DNA from: DASWIV01 sp036397475
GTDB taxonomy: Bacteria > JAJVIF01 > JAPKYR01
Length of the DNA: 7,034 nucleotides
Reading direction: 5' to 3'
NCBI GenBank assembly: GCA_036397475.1
Contig: DASWIV010000075.1
Location: 1 to 7,034 of the forward strand
The notes below the pieces were generated by a model, which did not search any database, had not been told where the DNA came from, and worked only from the letters and a program-made list of their open reading frames with translations. How positions within the stretch are numbered: the first letter of the stretch is position 1; the number at the start of each line of letters is the position of its first letter. Below are positions 1-4,349 of this stretch, in pieces. The position numbers and the translations under genes were made by a program.

Positions 1-324
1 CCTCAACTGGTTGATAACCCTTGTAAAGCAAAGAGATTGCCCTTCTCCGTCGCCGCTCCAATTCGTCCGGGCTGCCATGTGGTCTCATTTTTTTCCACCC
101 TCAACCCAGAGTATAGGACATTACTTATGCCGGAGTCAATAATGATGATGCCTGCATCAATTGCTTTTGCGGTAACTCTGTTGACTGGTATCCCAATATT
201 ATTTCTCCCCACTGCAGGTATCGCCATCGGGCTGACTCTGGTCAATGCAGCTGTGCAACCGTTGATCCAGATTCCGCTCGCATTGACATATTTCGACCTC
301 ACCGGTCAGCTTTACGAAGAATAA
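1..324 (+). CDS. Probable C-terminal part of a membrane protein, third member of the paralogous cluster
   Basis: The frame is open from base 1 to a TAA at 322-324, so the gene may begin outside the window. From about base 127 it reads as two hydrophobic helices ending in QPLIQIPLALTYFDL. That stretch aligns without gaps to QPVTLIAMTLIYYDL in the gene at 1474-2487, which suggests the same family. The expected RIRKEGFD tail is replaced by a short TGQLYEE end. Bases 1-126 encode a segment that is not membrane-like and does not resemble the paralogues. The gene could therefore be a decayed remnant, or it could start inside the window. ATG 127 has AGGA eight bases upstream and would give a 65-residue protein with two helices. 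A minus-strand frame of similar length covers 3-302, but I judge it a shadow. Strand and family are fairly likely; the true start is unknown. Confidence 0.45.
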   Translation, partial: PQLVDNPCKAKRLPFSVAAPIRPGCHVVSFFSTLNPEYRTLLMPESIMMMPASIAFAVTLLTGIPILFLPTAGIAIGLTLVNAAVQPLIQIPLALTYFDLTGQLYEE

Positions 325-371
325 TACCGACATTTACAGAGACGTCCTAAATTTTTTACCTTTGAATATGT

Positions 372-377
372 TATTCT
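372..377 (+). promoter_or_regulatory. Putative -10 box (TATTCT) for leaderless expression of the gene at 385
   Basis: TATTCT ends seven bases before ATG 385, so transcription would begin at or next to the start codon. No purine-rich ribosome binding site precedes this ATG, which fits a leaderless message. No good -35 hexamer is visible at the usual distance. Confidence 0.4.
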
Positions 378-384
378 GATTCTA

Positions 385-1434
385 ATGTCTATCGGATACG
401 ATGAACATGGCACCCCGACAGGTCCGATCGAGATCCGCCCGATGGAACTCGGCGACATCCTCGACGGCACCTTCAAAATTTACAGGGCCGCACCCATGGT
501 TTTCCTTGGCATCGTATCGATTTTCCTCTTGTTCCCTCTGCTGCTCCAGACATACGGGGCCTCATTTAATATCGGCGGCAGGGAAAACTCGCTCGAAATG
601 ATTGGAAACCTCGGGCAGGTTCTTGTGTTTACACTGTCCGGAGCATTTCTTGCGCTGATCTTACAACCGATGGCCCAGGCTGTAATTGTGCAGGTTGTCA
701 GTGAGATCGTTCTTGGAAAATCCCCGGGTATTATGGAAAGCATTAAAAAGACCGGCAGCAAATGCTGGACAGTTTTGGGCGCAACAATGCTCTTAAGCCT
801 AATTCTGGGTGGAGGCCTGGTAGTTGCGGGCGTAGTGACCCTTGGTTTCGGACTGCTGATCGCGATCCCCGTGTTCTTTTACTTCCTGGTAAGGCTGGCT
901 TTCTTCTCACAGGCGATAGTGCTGGATAACCGTGGTGTAATGGATTCTTACCAGCGTTCCTTCAATCTGACTGACAAATTGTTCTGGAGAGTATTCGGCA
1001 TTACTTTTGTGATAGGGCTTATAGTAGGCATCATTTCGTATGCCGTGTCTCAAATGGGAGTATTTATGTCCATAATGCTCGATAAAATACCGGGCGTTCC
1101 GAATTTAACTGCGAGAGTGGTTTACGTCATTCTCGCCACAGCAATTTCCTGCCTTGTGTATCCCATTCAGTACATCGGTTACACCCTACTTTATTATGAT
1201 ACCCGCATTCGCAAGGAAGGTTTTGACCTGGTTATTCTTGCCATGGCAATGGACCCGGATTATGTTCCGCCTGAAGACTACCAGGGCACGTTCGAGCCTG
1301 TGGATCCGATGAGACTCCCGGCGCAGTACCGGGAAAGCGCTACACCTGAGCAGGTTGAAGTAGAACGCCAGGCAAAGCAGTCGGACAATGAAAATCCATA
1401 TTCAGGAATCCAGGGTTTCAATCGGAATGAATGA
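385..1434 (+). CDS. Six-helix membrane protein, DUF7847 / GDPD membrane-domain-like, paralogue 1
   Basis: A 349-residue integral membrane protein of unknown function. The cytosolic N-terminus (about 1-37) carries IEIRPMELGDILDGTFKIYR, the signature of a family often labelled DUF7847 or 'glycerophosphoryl diester phosphodiesterase membrane domain'. No phosphodiesterase catalytic domain is present. Hydrophobic segments lie at about 38-56, 77-105, 128-150, 152-175, 201-230 and 243-270. Conserved family features are a QP-x-AQA motif in the second segment, an RSFNLT motif near 191-196, and YYDTRIRKEGFDLVILA at 270-286. A polar, proline-rich tail (about 288-349) is absent from the neighbouring paralogue. 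The start at ATG 385 is supported because the first residues (SIGYDEHG) match those of the next gene (GIAYDEDG). The next gene begins 39 bases after the stop, so the two probably form an operon. The family call is from motif memory, not a search. Confidence 0.85.
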   Translation: MSIGYDEHGTPTGPIEIRPMELGDILDGTFKIYRAAPMVFLGIVSIFLLFPLLLQTYGASFNIGGRENSLEMIGNLGQVLVFTLSGAFLALILQPMAQAVIVQVVSEIVLGKSPGIMESIKKTGSKCWTVLGATMLLSLILGGGLVVAGVVTLGFGLLIAIPVFFYFLVRLAFFSQAIVLDNRGVMDSYQRSFNLTDKLFWRVFGITFVIGLIVGIISYAVSQMGVFMSIMLDKIPGVPNLTARVVYVILATAISCLVYPIQYIGYTLLYYDTRIRKEGFDLVILAMAMDPDYVPPEDYQGTFEPVDPMRLPAQYRESATPEQVEVERQAKQSDNENPYSGIQGFNRNE

Positions 1435-1459
1435 ATACCCAAATCCCATGAAAATATGA

Positions 1460-1465
1460 TAGTCT
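1460..1465 (+). promoter_or_regulatory. Putative -10 box (TAGTCT) before the GTG start at 1474
   Basis: TAGTCT ends eight bases before GTG 1474. An alternative, TATGAT at 1455-1460, lies 13 bases before the start. Neither has a clear -35 partner. No Shine-Dalgarno sequence precedes the GTG, so a leaderless internal promoter within the two-gene operon is plausible but weakly supported. Confidence 0.3.
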
Positions 1466-1473
1466 AACGCGCC

Positions 1474-2487
1474 GTGGGAATAGCTTACGACGAAGATGGA
1501 AAACCAGCCAGCCTGATCGACCTCCGCCCGATGGACCTCGCGGATATCCTCGACGCTACCATTCGAGTTTACAGGTCCAATCCATGGGTCTTTATCAGTA
1601 TCCTTGTGTCGATAATCGGTATCCCGGTCTATATTTCCAGTTTTATTGAAAAAGGCTACATCAGGCCGGCAATAGAGCTTGCCCTGAAAGAAATTGCGAA
1701 TGTCTCTGCGTCAACCCAGACGATGGAAATCCTGAATGTGTTCAAAACCAATGAATTTTTGATCGCCGCAGGGGTACTTGGGGTCGTGATGTTATTCAAT
1801 GTGTTCCTGATGCCTATCGCGCAGGCGGCGGTCGTAAGTGCTGTCAGTGAGTCGATCCTTGGGCGGGAAACATCGTTTCAGGAAAGCCTTGACTCTATCC
1901 GCGAAAAACTTGCTTCCCTTATCGCCGCGTATTTTCTTGTGATACTGATTTACGTCCTGCTATTTTCACCTTTCGCCATCTTTCTTCTGGTCGCGGACAC
2001 TATTTATTCAAATCCGGGCGCGATTCTAGGATTCCTGGGGATATTTAACCTCAGCTTTATCCTGTTCATTTTTCTGTTCTTCAAGCTTCTGTTTATCCCG
2101 CACAGCATTGTTCTCGACCACGTCAACGCGGCAAACGCGTTCAGGCGTTCGTTCAGCCTGACGTCCGGTTACTGGTGGAGAATACTGGGGATCTACCTCG
2201 TAGTGAATATCATAGTAGGGATGATTGTGGGGCTATTTAGCGGGATTGTTTACTTTGTGGACCTTGGGCTCGCGGGCGTGTCCAGCTCGGAAGTGGTTGT
2301 CCTCGGAGTAGGGGCGTTGTTCAACTCGATCATCAGTCTCATGCTTCAACCGGTGACCCTTATAGCAATGACCCTGATTTATTACGATCTCAGGATACGC
2401 AAGGAAGGCTTCGACATGGTTATCCTGGCGCAGGCCATGAGCGAGGAAACGGAAACTCAGGAATCGACTAATTCGGAAAATTTATAA
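1474..2487 (+). CDS. Six-helix membrane protein, DUF7847 / GDPD membrane-domain-like, paralogue 2
   Basis: A 337-residue membrane protein, paralogous to the preceding gene. It has the same order of signatures: IDLRPMDLADILDATIRVYR near 15-34, MPIAQA in the second helix (113-118), SIVLD near 211-215, RRSFSLT at 224-230 and YYDLRIRKEGFDMVILA at 303-319. Hydrophobic segments fall at about 38-56, 96-127, 148-174, 183-215, 236-263 and 275-303. The soluble stretch between helices 1 and 2 (about 58-95) is longer than in paralogue 1, and the C-terminal tail is short. The start is GTG; its position is fixed by alignment of GIAYDEDG with the N-terminus of paralogue 1. No catalytic residues are recognisable. 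A role in membrane transport, envelope function or scaffolding would be a guess. It is followed by a 291-bp spacer. Confidence 0.85.
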   Translation: MGIAYDEDGKPASLIDLRPMDLADILDATIRVYRSNPWVFISILVSIIGIPVYISSFIEKGYIRPAIELALKEIANVSASTQTMEILNVFKTNEFLIAAGVLGVVMLFNVFLMPIAQAAVVSAVSESILGRETSFQESLDSIREKLASLIAAYFLVILIYVLLFSPFAIFLLVADTIYSNPGAILGFLGIFNLSFILFIFLFFKLLFIPHSIVLDHVNAANAFRRSFSLTSGYWWRILGIYLVVNIIVGMIVGLFSGIVYFVDLGLAGVSSSEVVVLGVGALFNSIISLMLQPVTLIAMTLIYYDLRIRKEGFDMVILAQAMSEETETQESTNSENL

Positions 2488-2524
2488 CGTTTTAACTTAC
2501 GTTATTAAGATTATGTGGTATAAG

Positions 2525-2530
2525 TATAAT
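2525..2530 (+). promoter_or_regulatory. Putative -10 box (TATAAT) in the spacer
   Basis: A perfect consensus TATAAT lies 23 bases before ATG 2554. The -35 position at 17-bp spacing reads TTATTA (2502-2507), three of six to consensus. Transcription from here would start near 2537, just before the inverted repeat, so the transcript would begin with a large stem-loop. Confidence 0.4.
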
Positions 2531-2539
2531 AAGTAGCCG

Positions 2540-2600
2540 GGAGTCCCGTTCACATGAAAGAGAGAAAACTTCCGCATAATGTGGATGTGAACGGAATTCC
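2540..2600 (+). repeat. Long imperfect inverted repeat / candidate RNA stem-loop
   Basis: CCGTTCACAT (2546-2555) is the exact reverse complement of ATGTGAACGG (2585-2594). Beyond one mismatch the arms continue, GGAGT (2540-2544) with ATTCC (2596-2600), including one G-U pair, giving about 15 pairs in 16 positions. The 29-base loop can form a small inner stem, CCGC (2572-2575) with GTGG (2581-2584). A competing dyad, CGGG (2538-2541) with CCCG (2545-2548), overlaps the left arm. No T-run follows, so this is not a standard terminator. It could be a 5' regulatory RNA structure or a pair of operator half-sites. Confidence 0.6.
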
Positions 2601-2649
2601 GCTAAATGCAGGAGATCAGTTAAACACTCGATTTACAGTAGGCGTATAG
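2554..2649 (+). CDS. Possible 31-residue small protein
   Basis: ATG 2554 opens a 31-codon frame to TAG 2647-2649. It encodes a polar peptide with the core DVNGIPLNAGDQLNTRF; no signal peptide or membrane helix is visible. GGGAG (2539-2543) lies ten bases upstream, a possible ribosome binding site, and a TATAAT precedes it. The binding site and the first bases of the start codon fall in the left arm of the inverted repeat, so the stem would hide the initiation region. I recognise no family. It could be a real small gene, a leader peptide, a remnant of a longer gene, or chance. Confidence 0.2.
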   Translation: MKERKLPHNVDVNGIPLNAGDQLNTRFTVGV

Positions 2650-2765
2650 AATTTCAGGGCACTATCTTTCTCACATTTGTTAATCAATTTATTCGTGTCA
2701 TTGTGCATCCTATCGGATGATTCGGTTCTTTGACAACCAGATAAGGTAATTTTCCACTTATGGGA

Positions 2766-2771
2766 TATAAT
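2766..2771 (+). promoter_or_regulatory. -10 box (TATAAT) for leaderless expression of the N-domain Clp gene
   Basis: A perfect TATAAT ends seven bases before ATG 2779. Transcription would therefore start at or within a base of the ATG. No Shine-Dalgarno sequence is present. A consensus TTGACA at 2730-2735 is 30 bp away, too far to pair with this box. Confidence 0.55.
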
Positions 2772-2778
2772 TAAGCCT

Positions 2779-3201
2779 ATGTGGGAGAAATTTACATCTG
2801 CATCGAAGCGTGTGGTCAAATACGCGCACGAGGGAGCAAGGCATTTCAGGAACGATTGTGTAGATGCCGAGCATCTTCTTCTCGGGCTATTGCAGGATGG
2901 GAACTCATTTGCTGTAAAAGCGTTATTCCAGATGAATGTGAATATAGAGATAATCAGATCAGCCACCATTCAGGATATTTCTATCGGACAATATGATTAT
3001 GAGATTTTGAATTTCTCTAAGAAGGCGAAAGAAGTTCTGGAACTTGCGTATAAAGAAGCCAGTCTGTTAAATCAAATGACTATCGGTTCAGAACATTTCT
3101 TACTGGGAATGCTTCGGGTTCAGGATTGCAAAGCTGCTGAAATTCTTAACCAGAATGGTGTCACTTACCAGCAGGCGAAAAAGATTATCATCGGAATGAT
3201 G
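2779..3201 (+). repeat. Diverged direct repeat, copy 1 (Clp N-domain coding)
   Basis: These 141 codons are colinear with 3927-4349 and contain identical runs such as CATTTCAGGAACGA. Upstream sequences of the two copies do not match apart from -10 boxes, so the duplicated unit appears to begin at or near the start codon. Confidence 0.8.
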
Positions 3202-3771
3202 TCGCAGTCTCCATCCGCCAGAAAAAGATCTTTAGATGATAGCATGCAAGAGTTAAAAGGAGCATCAAAGATGTTGCAGAGAGAGAAATATGATCCTGAA
3301 GATAGTTTTTATTCAATTTGGGAATATTCCGACCTCCACTCCAAAGAGCTTTATGCGGGCTCCCATGCAGAATCATTAAATGCTAAATCGGAAGAAATCG
3401 ATCCTGCGCATATCCTGGTGACAATTCTTAGTAATGAACATTTTCGCGCTCACGAAGCTCTGAAAATTTCCGGTGCAGATATAACCCAGATGCGTACGAC
3501 AGCATCTGAAAGATTAGGGACAGGAACAAACGAAAAAATAACCCGTACGTTCAGCGAAGCATCAATGATCATATTCAAAACCGCGGAGCATGAATCGATT
3601 CAGCTGGAATGCAAATATATAGGCACGGAGCAAATCCTGCTCGGTCTGATCCGCGACCTTGACAGCTGCGAATCGAAACTCCTGAGCGAATTCGGCGTCA
3701 CCTATCACAGAACTAAACAAATAATTATGGAAATGGCGGATAAAAACATCGAAGAAGATAAACCTGATTAA
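2779..3771 (+). CDS. ATPase-less ClpC paralogue: double Clp N-domain protein (four Clp repeats)
   Basis: A 330-residue, probably cytosolic protein with no Walker motifs. Residues 1-141 form a complete ClpC-type N-domain of two Clp repeats and align without gaps to the clpC product downstream (about 109/141 identical by hand count). Residues about 151-174 (LDD..QELKG..KMLQREKYDPED) resemble the ClpC linker into the first AAA+ module (LDEFGTDLNVLARDGKLDP), but the ATPase that should follow is missing. Instead a second, divergent N-domain follows, with repeats at about 184-246 and 252-319. The glutamates matching the phospho-arginine pockets of Bacillus ClpC are kept in repeats 1 and 2 (E31, E105) and in repeat 4 (E284), but repeat 3 has Ala 210. 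Codons in the first two-thirds are visibly A/T-richer than in clpC. By analogy with other free-standing Clp N-domain proteins (such as plant ClpT), it may act as an adaptor, competitor or assembly factor; this is inference. No terminator separates it from clpC. Confidence 0.9.
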   Translation: MWEKFTSASKRVVKYAHEGARHFRNDCVDAEHLLLGLLQDGNSFAVKALFQMNVNIEIIRSATIQDISIGQYDYEILNFSKKAKEVLELAYKEASLLNQMTIGSEHFLLGMLRVQDCKAAEILNQNGVTYQQAKKIIIGMMSQSPSARKRSLDDSMQELKGASKMLQREKYDPEDSFYSIWEYSDLHSKELYAGSHAESLNAKSEEIDPAHILVTILSNEHFRAHEALKISGADITQMRTTASERLGTGTNEKITRTFSEASMIIFKTAEHESIQLECKYIGTEQILLGLIRDLDSCESKLLSEFGVTYHRTKQIIMEMADKNIEEDKPD

Positions 3772-3880
3772 GATATTTTAAGGAGCATCCAGTCAAAAAG
3801 TCTATTTCATCATTGTTGCACGCGATACTATTTTTGCAGCCACACAAGTCAATTTATTTTATCTCTGCGTAAATTAGACT

Positions 3881-3886
3881 TATAAT
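3881..3886 (+). promoter_or_regulatory. -10 box (TATAAT) of the clpC promoter
   Basis: A perfect TATAAT lies 40 bases before ATG 3927, predicting a start near 3892-3894 and a leader of about 33-35 bases. The -35 region is weak (T-rich, near 3857-3863). The in-frame ATG at 3885 lies inside this box, so it cannot be the start on a message from this promoter. No HrcA (CIRCE) site was found. A single CtsR-like half-site, AGTCAAA, sits at 3791-3797 without a partner. Confidence 0.55.
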
Positions 3887-3891
3887 GGGTG

Positions 3892-3922
3892 CCCATACAC
3901 CGGTATTATTCCGGTGGGGTGA
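3892..3922 (+). promoter_or_regulatory. clpC leader hairpin overlapping the ribosome binding site
   Basis: CACCGG (3898-3903) pairs perfectly with CCGGTG (3911-3916) around a TATTATT loop. CCC (3892-3894) can add pairs with GGG (3917-3919) across an ATA bulge. The ribosome binding site GGGGTGA (3916-3922), four bases before ATG 3927, overlaps the right arm. The hairpin would sit at the 5' end of the message and could limit ribosome access. The outer pairs depend on the exact transcription start. Confidence 0.5.
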
Positions 3923-3926
3923 AATC

Positions 3927-4349
3927 ATGTGGGAAAAGTTTACTTCATCTTCCAAACGCGTAATAAAGTACGCGCACGAAGAGGCAAAACATTTCAGGAA
4001 CGACGCGGTCGACACCGAGCACCTCCTGCTCGGCCTGTTGAAGGATGAAAACTCCTTCGCGGTCAAAGCGCTGTTCCAGATGGATGTAAATATCGAGAAG
4101 GTCCGTTCCGCTGTGATTCAGGATATCCCTATCGGCAACTACGATTTCGAAAACCTGAATTTCTCCAAGCAGTCGAAGGAAGTTCTCGAACTTGCCTACA
4201 AGGAAGCGCGACAGTTACGCCATACGTTCATCGGCTCGGAGCATCTGCTCCTCGGACTCTTGCGTGTTACCGACTGCAAAGCCGCTGATATACTTAACCA
4301 GCACGGCGTAAGTTACCAGCAGGCGAAAAAGGTCATCATCGGGATGATC
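3927..4349 (+). repeat. Diverged direct repeat, copy 2 (Clp N-domain coding)
   Basis: This is the clpC copy of the sequence at 2779-3201. Third codon positions here are more G/C-rich than in copy 1. The protein similarity stops being strong just after the N-domain, at the linker into the first AAA+ module. Confidence 0.8.

Larger units (their letters stand above)
2488..2778. other. Intergenic spacer between the membrane cluster and the Clp genes
   Basis: This 291-bp, A/T-rich stretch separates two functional blocks. It contains a perfect TATAAT (2525-2530), a long inverted repeat (2540-2600), a possible 31-codon frame (2554-2649), a small hairpin (CATCC 2706-2710 with GGATG 2715-2719) and the -10 box of the next gene. 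A short A/T-rich dyad (ATAACG 2484-2489 with CGTTAT 2500-2505) straddles the stop of the preceding gene, but it lacks a T-run and is not a convincing terminator. A minus-strand frame covering 2616-2969 mostly mirrors the Clp gene and is disregarded. Confidence 0.7.

Noticed and set aside
3..302. 99-codon minus-strand frame at the left edge
   Set aside because: The plus-strand frame over the same bases shows membrane helices and an ending alignable to the neighbouring paralogues; the minus-strand product shows no recognisable domain.
2484..2505. ATAACG/CGTTAT dyad after the second membrane gene as a terminator
   Set aside because: The stem is short and A/T-rich with a 10-base loop and no T-run, so it would be a very weak terminator.
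2730..2735. Consensus TTGACA upstream of the N-domain gene
   Set aside because: It is 30 bp from the TATAAT at 2766, and no reasonable -10 box lies 16-19 bp downstream, so it does not form a standard promoter.
2814..2820. GGTCAAA near the start of the N-domain gene
   Set aside because: It is a single CtsR-like heptamer inside conserved coding sequence (VVKYAH) with no partner.
3791..3800. AGTCAAA, a possible CtsR operator half-site upstream of clpC
   Set aside because: The CtsR operator needs a second direct heptamer three bases on; the following bases do not match, and the site is about 84 bp upstream of the -10 box.
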